From: Stieleria magnilauensis
GTDB lineage: Bacteria; Planctomycetota; Planctomycetia; Pirellulales; Pirellulaceae
Assembly (NCBI GenBank): GCA_007753675.1
Contig: CP036432.1
Location: forward strand, 8,000,233 to 8,064,232
DNA: 64,000 nt
Direction: 5' to 3'
This document shows, one piece after another, positions 1 through 8,018 of the stretch. A program made the translations under genes and the position numbers. The notes beneath the pieces are model-generated. The model searched no databases, was not told where the DNA came from, and worked only from the letters and a program-made list of their open reading frames with translations. How positions within the stretch are numbered: the stretch's first letter is position 1; the number at the start of each line of letters is the position of its first letter.

Positions 1-184
1 CCGTCGGCAGCCCCGATGCCGTGATCACGTTGTACGGGTCCACGTCCGCCAGCGAATCACCACCAGACGCCTCAACCGCCACGCGGTATTCCGTCGTCCA
101 TGTGATCGAGACGCTATCGCCCTTCCCGGCAAACGACATTTGCCGACCGGTTCGCAGTTCGTGTGGTGTGTAGGTGTACGCCAT
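1..184 (-). CDS. Phage protein following the tape measure (3' end outside window)
   Basis: The ATG at 182-184 overlaps the tape-measure stop in a TGATG arrangement, and the frame stays open to the window edge (61 codons visible). The visible N-terminus begins MAYTYTPHEL and looks soluble, with no signal peptide or membrane segment. In siphophages the gene after the tape measure is usually a distal-tail or tail-tip component, but nothing in these residues identifies a family. The call rests on translational coupling and position only. Confidence 0.6.
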   Translation of the reverse strand, partial: MAYTYTPHELRTGRQMSFAGKGDSVSITWTTEYRVAVEASGGDSLADVDPYNVITASGLPT

Positions 185-2178
185 CAGACCGCTTCGGCTC
201 CCTCCAAATTCTCAATCGCGTCTCGCGTTTGCTCTGACGCTTCCGCAATTCGCTCCGATGCTTCGGCCGTCTTCTCCGCCGCCAGCTTCTGCGCGATCAG
301 TGCGGCCATTCGTTCCTGATGCTGTCGCAATGCTTCCTGGGCCGTCTTGTTTTGACGCTCGGCCAGGAGTTTGTATTCTTCGCGGCTGCCCTTCGTGATC
401 GACGGCGGCAGCTCGATCGACTTGGGCTGCGTTGCGTCGTTGAACCGGTTCGCGGCACCTTTGATTGCCTGGTCACGAACGCCAGACGTCAGTTCCATCT
501 CGTTGATTTCTTTTAGTTCCTCGATCATCTTTTGGAACGGCGACTTGAATTGCTCCTTCAACTCGTCGGTCTTGCGGGCCAGTTCCTCAGCAGCCCGTTC
601 GGCGGCGTTCTTTCGCTCCTCTTCCAATCGCAACTGCTCTTTCAGTGCGTCGTTTTGCTTTTGCGTTGCATCGAGCGACCGCAGTTTGTCCTCGGTCGCG
701 CCCTTGAAGAACAATTGACGCCGCTCGTACTCGCGATTGCCGTACAGAATCCGCTGGTTCTCTTCGTCCAGCTTCATGATCATTTCTTGCACCGCACGGT
801 TGGCCGTCACCCACCGTTTCTCCGGTGGTTCGCCCACGTTCGCCCCTGCCTCCATCGCCGCGTTCAATCGCTCCTGGGCTTTCGTCGCGTTGTTGATCGC
901 CTTTTCCTGGTCCACGACCCCGCCTTGCACCTTGCGGACGTTCTCCCGCATGGTTGCGAATAGATCATTGATCTTGTTGAGCGGCGTCGTGATCAGCGTC
1001 GAGAACTCCGCCAGCGGTCCCGTGACGATCGACGTAAGGTTGCGGCGAAGCCGAGAGAATGAATCTGATAGCTGATTCAGCTTGCCCTCGTTCGACTCGC
1101 CGAACTTGTCGAGAGCCCCGCCATACAGACCGGTCTTTTCCGTTAGCTGCCGAATGATCTCAGTGACCTCTGCCGCGGCGACACCGCCGCTTCGGATCCG
1201 GTCCCGCAATCCGGCAACACTTTCCCCCGTCTGCTCGGCCATCAGTGACAGCAGCGGGAACCCAGCGTCGGCCATCTGGTTGGCTTCTTCCTGCATCAGC
1301 CGGCCATTGGACAAGACCTGGCTGTACGCCAGCGAGAGACGCTTGAACGTCTCATCGTTGCCTTGTGCGATGTCGCCAAGTCGCTTCATCGTGTCCATCA
1401 GGTCTTCGGATGCGACCTTGGCCCCGAGCAGCCGACCGGATGCCGTAGACAACGCCTCAAACGTCAGCGGCGACTGTGCGGCCAGCCGCTCCATCTCTCG
1501 CACAAGTTTGCCGGCGGCGGCACTGCTGCCAGTAAAGACCTCCGCTTGCCGCTGGGCTTTGTCGAGTTGGAATTGGTCCCGCATCCCCTCTTGGGCCTGC
1601 CGGAACAATCCGTAGGCGGCAACAGCGGGCACGATCCGTCGCGAGAGCATCCCGAACGCAGACGCCTGCTTCGTTACGCCATCGGTCGCCTTGCCCCGCA
1701 TCCCGTCATAGATTTCCTCATTCAGTTGTCGCTGCGAGAGCGTGGCCTGAATGGTCTTGGCCCGGAGTTTTGTATGCTGATCGGTCAGGATCCGCATCGT
1801 GCGATAAAACTCAGTCGCGGCAACGTTTCCGTTCTTGAACTCCTGCTTCAGCTCCGACATCTGCCGTTCAAGTCGATCGACTTCCGGCGTATGGGATGAA
1901 ACCAACGCCTTCACGCGGGCCAGACGCTCGGCGGTCTTGGGGAACTTGTTGTTGATCGCCTCAAGTCCACGAGCGTACTCCTGAGCGCTCAGCGCACCGG
2001 TCAGGTAAACCCGGTTCAGCGCCGCCGTAGAATCCGCCGCCAGTTCGGTATCCGATGCAGTGGAACGCATCAACCGATTGATCTTGTTGACATCCCGCTG
2101 CACCGCACGCACGCCGGCGGTAACGCCCTCGGTGTTGGCGTTGATCTTGAGCGTTAATGCGTTGAGCGTTGTTGCCAC
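184..2178 (-). CDS. Tail tape measure protein
   Basis: A 664-residue protein that sets tail length and is threaded through the tail tube. Residues about 195-375 match the phage tape-measure N-terminal domain: a run through KRLGDIAQGNDETFKRLSLA, then QEEANQMADAGFPLLSLMAE, and a conserved SFSRLRRNL near 375. Flanking regions are coiled coil (about 110-160 and 430-560, rich in E/K/R/A heptads), and the C-terminus is again helical (AEASERIAEASEQ). There is little hydrophobic sequence, unlike many longer tape measures. At roughly 1.5 angstrom per residue the tail would be near 100 nm; that is inference. It follows the tail chaperone genes, as in lambda. Confidence 0.93.
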   Translation of the reverse strand: MATTLNALTLKINANTEGVTAGVRAVQRDVNKINRLMRSTASDTELAADSTAALNRVYLTGALSAQEYARGLEAINNKFPKTAERLARVKALVSSHTPEVDRLERQMSELKQEFKNGNVAATEFYRTMRILTDQHTKLRAKTIQATLSQRQLNEEIYDGMRGKATDGVTKQASAFGMLSRRIVPAVAAYGLFRQAQEGMRDQFQLDKAQRQAEVFTGSSAAAGKLVREMERLAAQSPLTFEALSTASGRLLGAKVASEDLMDTMKRLGDIAQGNDETFKRLSLAYSQVLSNGRLMQEEANQMADAGFPLLSLMAEQTGESVAGLRDRIRSGGVAAAEVTEIIRQLTEKTGLYGGALDKFGESNEGKLNQLSDSFSRLRRNLTSIVTGPLAEFSTLITTPLNKINDLFATMRENVRKVQGGVVDQEKAINNATKAQERLNAAMEAGANVGEPPEKRWVTANRAVQEMIMKLDEENQRILYGNREYERRQLFFKGATEDKLRSLDATQKQNDALKEQLRLEEERKNAAERAAEELARKTDELKEQFKSPFQKMIEELKEINEMELTSGVRDQAIKGAANRFNDATQPKSIELPPSITKGSREEYKLLAERQNKTAQEALRQHQERMAALIAQKLAAEKTAEASERIAEASEQTRDAIENLEGAEAV

Positions 2179-2547
2179 TTACTTGACCCGTATCTTGTCG
2201 GCCGTCGGGAACATGCCCGAAAGGGCCTTTACCGACTGATTAACCGCTTGCTTCGTTCGCTTCTTTCGCTTCGATTCCCCGATCCAGTCCGATGGCATGA
2301 ACGACCCGAACTCTTGAATCTCGATCTTCTGCCCGTTCGCCGCGGCGGCCATCGAAATAGCCGCACTGGCGAGCGATGCTTGTGTTGCCGATCGGTGGAA
2401 CTCAGCGCCCCACGGTTCGATCCGATAGAACGCCTGCCACAGAGCCAACTGACGCTCCGATGCTGAATCAAGCCACGCCTCGGGGTCATCGATCCCGAGA
2501 GCCAAGCACAACCGGCAAGCCAGCATCAACCGCCAGTTGTGCTTTAG
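2179..2547 (-). CDS. T-like tail assembly chaperone extension, expressed by -1 frameshift
   Basis: This frame has no convincing start of its own; an internal TTG-ATG at 2529-2524 is the only candidate. It is continuous with the preceding gene if ribosomes slip -1 at the heptamer 2547-2553. The shifted frame reads on as LKHNWRLMLACRLCLALG and includes an LWQAFYRIEPWG stretch typical of phage tail assembly protein T. The G-T fusion would be about 241 residues, with 122 contributed here. By analogy with lambda gpGT it would chaperone the tape measure and recruit tail tube subunits. The C-terminus (KRKKRTKQAVNQSVKALSGM) is basic. Confidence 0.82.
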   Translation of the reverse strand, partial: LKHNWRLMLACRLCLALGIDDPEAWLDSASERQLALWQAFYRIEPWGAEFHRSATQASLASAAISMAAAANGQKIEIQEFGSFMPSDWIGESKRKKRTKQAVNQSVKALSGMFPTADKIRVK

Positions 2548-2903
2548 TTTCCCAACAGCCCTTCGACTTCCTTCCCTTCGTTCAGCTTGTCGATTTCGGT
2601 GATCAGTTTGACGGTGATCGATGAATCAACGTCTCCCCACACCTCCCACTCGCTCACCTGGAACAGCGGTTCCTTGTCGTCGGGATCGACCACGCATCGG
2701 CACAGCAAATCGCACTTCTGCCGGTGCAGCTTCTTGCTATCGAATGCTCCGGTCTTTGCGTTGACCAAGATCGTTTCGTTCTCCCCCTTTTCCCGAAGGG
2801 TCAGGGATCTGATCGTGTACGTCTCGCCGCCGGCCTCGACCACTGCAAACAATCGCTTGCCGCCGCCCTGGATCTTTGCCCGCAATTCGTCTCGCTTGCT
2901 CAT
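2544..2903 (-). CDS. Tail assembly chaperone (G-like)
   Basis: A 119-residue protein with a compact beta-rich N-terminal half (TYTIRSLTLREKGENETILV) and an acidic C-terminus ending in VEGLLGN. The size, the place between tail tube and tape measure, and the slippery site over its last two codons fit the lambda G family. It should be made in excess over the frameshifted G-T product and bind the tape measure before tube assembly. Its ATG overlaps the stop of the upstream gene by four bases. Confidence 0.85.
   Translation of the reverse strand: MSKRDELRAKIQGGGKRLFAVVEAGGETYTIRSLTLREKGENETILVNAKTGAFDSKKLHRQKCDLLCRCVVDPDDKEPLFQVSEWEVWGDVDSSITVKLITEIDKLNEGKEVEGLLGN
2547..2553 (-). promoter_or_regulatory. 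Programmed -1 ribosomal frameshift site, GGGAAAC
   Basis: Read on the minus strand the heptamer is G GGA AAC, in exact X-XXY-YYZ phase with the chaperone frame, and the next codon is the TAA stop. After a -1 slip the ribosome enters the T-like frame, open for 122 further codons. Lambda uses GGGAAAG at the equivalent place. I see no obvious downstream stem-loop. Confidence 0.88.
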
Positions 2904-3235
2904 TCGTCCTCGTCGTCCTCTGGTTCGTCGTCGTCTTCTTCTGGCTCATCCGGCGGTGCCGTCACTCGCTCGAACTCCTGGCCGGTCAATTCCTCAACCA
3001 GCCGCTTGACTGTCGCCTTGTCCTCGTCCGTCGCGCCTCGCACCGTGTCGAACGAGATAAATCGCGACGGGCGAAACCACGCATACCCGATTTGACGCAT
3101 CCGCCCCGTGCCGTCCCAGTCGCACAATAGGACTTGCAGGTCAGGGTTGAACACGTCCTCGGTTTCACCGTCAACGAGCCGATAGCCCATCTTGATCGGC
3201 TGTAGCGCGACCTTCGTGATCTTCGCGTCACTCAT
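2900..3235 (-). CDS. Phage tail-region protein with acidic C-terminal tail, function unknown
   Basis: A 111-residue protein lying between the tail tube and chaperone genes, overlapping both neighbours. Residues 1-90 look like one small mixed alpha/beta domain (VALQPIKMGYRLVDGETEDV, then WDGTGRMRQIGYAWFRPS). The last 20 residues are almost entirely D, E and P. I do not recognise the family. Its place in the tail operon suggests a virion-assembly or minor tail role. The acidic tail could mediate a charge interaction, but that is speculation. Confidence 0.8.
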   Translation of the reverse strand: MSDAKITKVALQPIKMGYRLVDGETEDVFNPDLQVLLCDWDGTGRMRQIGYAWFRPSRFISFDTVRGATDEDKATVKRLVEELTGQEFERVTAPPDEPEEDDDEPEDDEDE

Positions 3236-3645
3236 TAGCTGCCCGCCGTGAATGTGGGTCCGGTTTGCCCGTCGAACTTGATCTTGGCCGATCCCATTTG
3301 GACGGCGTTGTTTTCAAAGTCCGGGTACTTCGTTCCGGTGTAGAACGCGGTGCCGGTCAGGTTGGCCGCCGTGGTCAGTCCGCCCTGCGGGTGCGTAATC
3401 ACGACCGATGCCGCCGCAGCGGTGATGTCGGGCACGCCGACCTCGTCGTCAAAGACGTACTCCACTTCGACTTCGCTCCATGCCGTCAAATCGCCCTGGA
3501 TCGCCTCTTCGTTATTCGTTGACGCAAGGTCCGAGATGTCCAGCGATGGGCGGGATAACTCCGTGCCCGTGATGCGAGTGATGTTTGCGGAGACTGCCGA
3601 GCCCCCAAATGTGATTGTGGCACCGTTGCCAGTGTTCTTTGCCAT
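3235..3645 (-). CDS. Major tail tube protein
   Basis: A 136-residue beta-rich protein beginning MAKNTGNGATITFGGSAVSA, with ITRITGTELSRPSLDISDLA soon after; this is the typical start of the lambda gpV-like tail tube family. A C-terminal GSAKIKFDGQTGPTF strand is also characteristic. It should hexamerise into the non-contractile tail tube. It sits directly after the tail terminator gene and before the chaperone genes, the usual siphophage order. Confidence 0.88.
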   Translation of the reverse strand: MAKNTGNGATITFGGSAVSANITRITGTELSRPSLDISDLASTNNEEAIQGDLTAWSEVEVEYVFDDEVGVPDITAAAASVVITHPQGGLTTAANLTGTAFYTGTKYPDFENNAVQMGSAKIKFDGQTGPTFTAGS

Positions 3646-4068
3646 CTAAACAGTCTCCCTGTATGTGATTGAATAATCAGTCGCCGTGATGTAGCGCAGT
3701 TCGTGACTGCCCTCGCTGTTTTGCTCGCTCAGGTACTCCGCCCCTGAATCGATCTCGATCGCACGAACATCGACGCCGTTGTCATCGCCTTCCCAATCGA
3801 GAATGCCCGAAAGGCGGACAAGCTCGGCCAGTGCGTTTGCGGCAACCCTCGTCGACGCATAGCACTCGATCGCAATGCGAGCGGTTGCCAGTCCGACCTT
3901 GGGGCCGTTAATGTCGTGTTCGTGTGTGGTCGAGATGACGCGGTAAGTGATCGCCGGCAAGGTTTCGCCTTGCGCGAGTGAATCCGGGATGACGCGAGAG
4001 CCGACCTGTGCGACAACGCTTGCATCATCCAGCAGTAAATCCCGTAGCGATTGGCCAACATCAGCCAC
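3646..4068 (-). CDS. Tail completion/terminator protein (DUF3168-like)
   Basis: A 140-residue protein resembling DUF3168 tail terminators (lambda gpU class): an N-terminal helix SLRDLLLDDASVVAQVGSRV, then LPAITYRVISTTHEHDINGP, then RIAIECYASTRVAANALAEL. This family caps the finished tail tube and joins it to the head. It overlaps the preceding gp10-like gene by eight bases and directly precedes the tail tube gene. Confidence 0.85.
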   Translation of the reverse strand: MADVGQSLRDLLLDDASVVAQVGSRVIPDSLAQGETLPAITYRVISTTHEHDINGPKVGLATARIAIECYASTRVAANALAELVRLSGILDWEGDDNGVDVRAIEIDSGAEYLSEQNSEGSHELRYITATDYSITYRETV

Positions 4069-4612
4069 GTCCCAGCGTCCTTAGTTGGTTGTCAACGTCT
4101 CGCGAAACCGCCGCCACCCATGCGGCGGCGGCTGCTTTCTTGGATTCGTCAAATGCCCGCTTGAGCACGTCTTGCTTGCGTCGTCGCTCGACCATCGTCA
4201 TGTTGCCCCATAGCACATGACGCGAGAGCGTGTTCTTACTTTCGATGACGACGTGCCCAATGTTTCCATCCGGCCACGTAAAGCCGACCATCCCCACGCC
4301 AAAGCCCGCCGACCCCCGCCACAGCTTGATCTTGGTCGTTTTCCAAAGCGGTTTATCGTTTGCCCGCCGCAGTTTCTCCTTGGCGCTTCGCTTGTCCCTG
4401 TCCGTCTTCTTACTTCGCGGCGTCAGTTCCTTCACCCGCTTCTGCACCACCCTTGCAGCGGGTCGCAAACCTTTGCCGAACGATGCGGCCTGCATCAGGC
4501 CCGGCAGCTTTTCAAGTTCTTTGTTCAATGCGGCAACCTGCATGTCCATCGCTTTGACTTGCGACTGCATGCGCTTTTGGCCTTGCTGGTTGGTTCGTGC
4601 TGCTTCGCTCAT
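4061..4612 (-). CDS. HK97 gp10-like head-tail component
   Basis: About 183 residues from the ATG at 4610-4612, chosen because it overlaps the upstream TGA as ATGA; an in-frame ATG 18 bases upstream exists. The N-terminus is helical (VAALNKELEKLPGLMQAASF), followed by GLRPAARVVQKRVKELTPRS, the gp10-family signature of a helix then a basic strand. Charged helices are abundant and Ala-rich towards the end. Genes of this family lie between head closure and tail terminator genes, as here. Confidence 0.8.
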   Translation of the reverse strand: MSEAARTNQQGQKRMQSQVKAMDMQVAALNKELEKLPGLMQAASFGKGLRPAARVVQKRVKELTPRSKKTDRDKRSAKEKLRRANDKPLWKTTKIKLWRGSAGFGVGMVGFTWPDGNIGHVVIESKNTLSRHVLWGNMTMVERRRKQDVLKRAFDESKKAAAAAWVAAVSRDVDNQLRTLGRG

Positions 4613-4956
4613 GCTGCCCTCGCCTTGCAATGCAACGCCAGATACCGCCGCCCACCGTCCACCGGCTCGACCCGAGTGATCCCGTATGTCACACCGTCGT
4701 AAATGACGTTTTGCGTTGTGTCGTACCCGCTGCGGTATCGCACCTCGAACACCGCGATCACGTTTTCTTCCAGCTGCCGGCCCCGGTAAGTCGTCCCGCC
4801 GCCGGTCATCAGGTAGCGTGCCGGTTCATTCGTCAGCCGATCCGCCCACGTCGAAACAGCCTGCCCCGCGGCGTCTCGCGTGTCCGCGTGCGACTGGACG
4901 GTGATGCGTTGCCGCATCGCTCCGACTCGGAATGATTTACCGGGACGCCAGATCAT
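4609..4956 (-). CDS. Phage head closure / head-tail adaptor protein
   Basis: A 115-residue protein with the signature of SPP1 gp16-like head-tail joining proteins: MRQRITVQSHADTRDAAGQA, then a TWADRLTNEPARYL segment, an ENVIAVFEVRYRSG strand and a final DGVTYGITRVEPVDGGRRY. It may start at residue 14 (MRQRITV), where family members often begin. It overlaps the 61-residue gene upstream by four bases. Confidence 0.87.
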   Translation of the reverse strand: MIWRPGKSFRVGAMRQRITVQSHADTRDAAGQAVSTWADRLTNEPARYLMTGGGTTYRGRQLEENVIAVFEVRYRSGYDTTQNVIYDGVTYGITRVEPVDGGRRYLALHCKARAA

Positions 4957-5138
4957 TCGTCGCCCTCGTCCATCGAGACAATCAGCTCAGTTTTGATTGA
5001 CACCAATTCCCCAACCGCAATTCGCGCAGTCCATTCGCGGATCCCAAACGTCCGGCCTGTCTCTGGACACACAAGCCGCTTCGGCATCTGGATCGCGTCA
5101 TTTGCTCGCTCGTCACGCCAGTCGACGTATTCCGTCAT
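4953..5138 (-). CDS. Small phage protein, function unknown
   Basis: A 61-residue acidic protein overlapping both neighbours by four bases, between the head-tail connector and head closure genes. It contains KRLVCPETGRTFGIREWTAR, which could be a short beta-hairpin, but there is only one cysteine, so no metal site is evident. Coding status rests on the double ATGA overlaps. No family recognised. Confidence 0.65.
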   Translation of the reverse strand: MTEYVDWRDERANDAIQMPKRLVCPETGRTFGIREWTARIAVGELVSIKTELIVSMDEGDE

Positions 5139-5740
5139 GGGTAGCTACTCCTTCCCAACTTCCGAGCGATCCGCTCATAAGCAATGTCAAAATTCGCTTC
5201 CGTTTGCCCCAGCATCATGTCGCGATCCTCGAACCATTTCGCGACCTGCAACAAGATCGCGCGGCGGATGAATCGCGGGCACTGGCTCGCCGCGTACCCC
5301 GCCTCGAACGTGATCACGATCGCGTCCGTTTGCGTGGTGATCGACGGCCACTCTTGCTCATACTTGAGCGCTAAAAAATCCTTCTTGCGGTCCAAGTCCG
5401 CGACGGTCGTCGCGAGTGTTTCGCTACTCGACCCGTCCAAGTACGTCACCGATGTCAGCGATGTCACCGGACGCACTGGCAACCGGATTGCCCGCGAGCC
5501 GGCCGGGAAACAATCGAGCAGGTATTCGTAGGTGGACGACACACAGACATACTGCGTGTCGTGCTCCCACTGCTCGGTTGCCGCCGCGATCAGCTCGGTT
5601 AGCTGGTCATCGTGTGCCGTGTCGTCGGTCGCAATTTCAAGTTGCTTTTTTGCGTCCGCGACGCTTACCGGATAAGCCGCCGGGGCCACGGTTCTCCGCA
5701 GCCTGCCGTTGATCATTCCGGTCGTTGTCGTCGTCGACAT
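5135..5740 (-). CDS. Head-tail connector protein (HK97 gp6-like)
   Basis: A 201-residue protein with the gp6-like connector pattern: YPVSVADAKKQLEI, then DDQLTELIAAATEQWEHDTQ, a beta region (AIRLPVRPVTSLTSVTYLDG) and a C-terminal helix PRFIRRAILLQVAKWFEDRD. It should form the ring below the portal. Its N-terminal 34 codons overlap the next upstream small gene, so a later start such as the ATG at residue 9 is possible. Confidence 0.87.
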   Translation of the reverse strand: MSTTTTTGMINGRLRRTVAPAAYPVSVADAKKQLEIATDDTAHDDQLTELIAAATEQWEHDTQYVCVSSTYEYLLDCFPAGSRAIRLPVRPVTSLTSVTYLDGSSSETLATTVADLDRKKDFLALKYEQEWPSITTQTDAIVITFEAGYAASQCPRFIRRAILLQVAKWFEDRDMMLGQTEANFDIAYERIARKLGRSSYP

Positions 5741-5858
5741 ACTCAGCCACCCTCATTCGATTGACCCAGAGATCAGCAACGCCTGGGCCGTGTGAAAACA
5801 CGCGACCCTTTTTCCAGCCCTGCCAATCCCTGCTCAGCCTCACACGCAAAACCGTCAT
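5637..5858 (-). CDS. Small phage protein overlapping the connector gene
   Basis: A 73-residue reading frame. Its first 45 residues (DWQGWKKGRVFSHGPGVADL) resemble short proteins often found beside phage capsid and connector genes, where a lysine-rich loop is followed by a G-V-A-D-L helix. The C-terminal third overlaps the connector gene in another frame and is basic and low in complexity, so the true end may be misjudged. Moderate confidence that it is expressed. Confidence 0.5.
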   Translation of the reverse strand: MTVLRVRLSRDWQGWKKGRVFSHGPGVADLWVNRMRVAEYVDDDNDRNDQRQAAENRGPGGLSGKRRGRKKAT

Positions 5859-5870
5859 CGGAAACGCCCC

Positions 5871-6326
5871 CTAGACTCGGCAGACGCCACCGTCCGCCGC
5901 TTCGGTTGATGTGGTCGGGTCGCTTCGCAGTTCGCTCAAACGAGCGATGCCCGCGATGAAACCGCCCGACGTTCCATCGCCGAACGTGGCGACGACTTTC
6001 AGATACCGCTTCGTGCCGTCCAGGTTGAGCTGGAAAACACAGGTCTGGTTGTCATCGGTCGCGCTCGGCAGTGCGAGGGCGGTGCCGTCGATGTCGGTGC
6101 CGCCGTCAAAGGTCGCACCAGACACGTCGGTGTAACTGCCGCCGCTGGTGTCGCACTCTTGAACCTTCAACGCCGTGACGGCGATGTCGGTTGCCCCGAG
6201 TTGCAAAACAATCTCGGCGTAGCGTGCGTCTTTCGTATCGATCGCGGTCGCAGCCGCCGACGTGTTGTCGAGGATCGCCGCCGGTGCAATGGCTACCGCG
6301 TAGGTAGCTCGCTGTGCATTGTGCAT
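5871..6326 (-). CDS. Probable head decoration or capsid-associated protein
   Basis: A 151-residue, Ala/Thr/Asp-rich, beta-strand-dominated protein encoded right after the major capsid gene. It has alternating strands (ARYAEIVLQLGATDIAVTAL, TKRYLKVVATFGDGTSGGF) and no hydrophobic core helices. Position and composition suggest a virion surface or stabilisation protein; I do not recognise a named family. Confidence 0.7.
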   Translation of the reverse strand: MHNAQRATYAVAIAPAAILDNTSAAATAIDTKDARYAEIVLQLGATDIAVTALKVQECDTSGGSYTDVSGATFDGGTDIDGTALALPSATDDNQTCVFQLNLDGTKRYLKVVATFGDGTSGGFIAGIARLSELRSDPTTSTEAADGGVCRV

Positions 6327-6373
6327 TTCAAAACCTTGAAAAAAGGATCACGAACGTTTGAAAACCAGAGCGA

Positions 6374-7807
6374 TCAGGAGCCCGGCGTTTGAAGAACCAA
6401 GATTGCCCCGGCTTCGGTTGCCGTACCGGTGCTGTGAACGTTGATGTCAAACCGCTCGGTTGCTTTGATGCCGATCTGGTCTTCGTCCCAGTAGCGTTGA
6501 TCCGACAAGCTCAGCGACATCATGCGACGGTCGCCGAACTTGGCACCCATTCGCAAGTCGCCGAGCACGGCCAGTTTGGTGCTGGTCTGTGCTGTCAACG
6601 TCTTGTTGAGCACGTTCGTGAACCGAACGGGCAAACCAAGGAAGCGAGGCCCGCCGCCGTTCTCGAAGTTCGTGGTGGTGTTGCCGCCGGCCGCCATCAT
6701 CAAGCGGTGCATCGAGGCGTAATAACCCTCTTTGCTGATGTACCACGTCGGGTTGATGCCGGGGTAATCGGGCAACTGACCAACCATCGTCTCAAAGTCG
6801 CTCAGGTCGAGCGAACTGAACGCGGTGTTGCCGGTCGCTGCGGTGTAGATGCTGCCTGCCTTGGCCGCCGACAGGATGCCGGTGATGCCGTGGTAGGCGC
6901 TCGTGCTGTCACCGTTGAACCCGGCGTTGTCTTCCGCGTAGGCGAACGCCAGGGCGGATTCCTCGGCGATCTTGTCGCCCATCGAAACGAACGAATCCTC
7001 GTTCAGTTCGTCGGACATCTTGCACCAGGTCTTCCACTTGCGGGCGACCAGTTCGATGTTTTTCCACGTTGGCGACGACTTGGTTCCGGTGTTACTGCCT
7101 TCGTTGCCGGTGGTGGTTTCAGCAACGGGATAGGCGGTCATGCCGGACACGCGAACGGGAACGACCTTGCGATCGCTGCCCATCGGCTCAACGTCCATCG
7201 CACTGCGAATGATGCCGTAGTTTTCGACGAGCCGGATGATAGCCCGGCTCATTTCGACCGGCACGAACAATCCGCCGCCGTCGTTGTCGCCGCTGCTCAG
7301 TGCGTTGGAAAAGCCGTGCTCTTCCAGCCACTTTTTGGACGCCCGATGCCCTCGGGTTCCGTCGCCGTTTTCGCCCAAGAAATGGGCGGCGAACCATCGA
7401 CCAGCGACGTAGGCGTTCTTTTCGCCCTCGTCGGAATCGTCGAAGGCTTTCAGCTTGCCGTGTAGGCGGGCCTTGGCTGGAACCGCGAAATCCTTAGGTG
7501 CGTCGACTTCGGCCGGTGCGTCCGACACGCGGACTTCGCCGCTCTTGATGCGACCCGCGAGAATCTTGGCCTGGATCTCTTGCCGTTTTTCGGCACGCTC
7601 GAGCTGCTCTTCCAGGTCGTCAATTTCGCCGGGGGCGTAGCCCTCGGTTCCTTTCTTGCCCTTGCCGACGATGGAATCAAATTCCTTTTGCTCGTCGTCG
7701 GTCAGCTCTCGCCCTTCGGCTTCGGCAAGTTCGCCGATCGCCAGGGCTGCCGCCTGCTTTTCCGCGATCTCTTCGCGGATTTCCTTTGCGTTTAGCACTC
7801 GAATCAT
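6374..7807 (-). CDS. Major capsid protein, HK97 fold
   Basis: A 477-residue protein. Residues 1-110 form a coiled-coil scaffold-like delta region (DDLEEQLERAEKRQEIQAKI). The HK97-type core follows, with GDNDGGGLFVPVEMSRAIIR near 170, TTTGNEGSNTGTKSSPTWKN and WKTWCKMSDELNEDSFVSMG, and a C-terminal RYWDEDQIGIKATERFDINV. The delta region is normally removed by the prohead protease encoded two genes upstream. The ATG has an AGGAG sequence 9-13 bases before it. A hairpin and a possible promoter lie upstream (7847-8018). Confidence 0.95.
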   Translation of the reverse strand: MIRVLNAKEIREEIAEKQAAALAIGELAEAEGRELTDDEQKEFDSIVGKGKKGTEGYAPGEIDDLEEQLERAEKRQEIQAKILAGRIKSGEVRVSDAPAEVDAPKDFAVPAKARLHGKLKAFDDSDEGEKNAYVAGRWFAAHFLGENGDGTRGHRASKKWLEEHGFSNALSSGDNDGGGLFVPVEMSRAIIRLVENYGIIRSAMDVEPMGSDRKVVPVRVSGMTAYPVAETTTGNEGSNTGTKSSPTWKNIELVARKWKTWCKMSDELNEDSFVSMGDKIAEESALAFAYAEDNAGFNGDSTSAYHGITGILSAAKAGSIYTAATGNTAFSSLDLSDFETMVGQLPDYPGINPTWYISKEGYYASMHRLMMAAGGNTTTNFENGGGPRFLGLPVRFTNVLNKTLTAQTSTKLAVLGDLRMGAKFGDRRMMSLSLSDQRYWDEDQIGIKATERFDINVHSTGTATEAGAILVLQTPGS

Positions 7808-7846
7808 GTGGTCGCGTCTCCTGCCGGCGGCAAGGGTTCGCGCATG

Positions 7847-7871
7847 AAAAAAGCGGCTATGGCTTGCCGCT
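7847..7871 (-). terminator. Rho-independent-type hairpin upstream of the capsid gene
   Basis: On the minus strand the stem AGCGGC/GCCGCT (6 bp, 8-base loop) is followed by six T residues. It lies between the small gene at 8015-8236 and the capsid start at 7807, inside the late operon. It may be a partial terminator or an mRNA-stabilising or attenuation element that adjusts capsid synthesis. Confidence 0.65.
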
Positions 7872-7990
7872 CGGCGCTTTGAGTCTGTTAAAAGTCAAAA
7901 CGTCCGAGCAGTGAGCCACGCCGCTAATGAGTTGCGTGAGATCACAAATCGGTGATGTCGTGTGCGGGTCTTTCTCCCGCGTGTGTCCGA

Positions 7991-8018
7991 ATCCTAGCGA
8001 ATAATCGCGAGGTGTCAA
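7991..8018 (-). promoter_or_regulatory. Candidate sigma70-type promoter for the capsid gene
   Basis: On the minus strand TTGACA (8018-8013) and TAGGAT (7996-7991, 4/6 match to TATAAT) are separated by 16 bases. Initiation near 7984 would give a leader of about 175 bases containing the hairpin at 7847-7871. Planctomycete promoter rules are poorly known, so this is a sequence-match proposal only. Confidence 0.35.
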
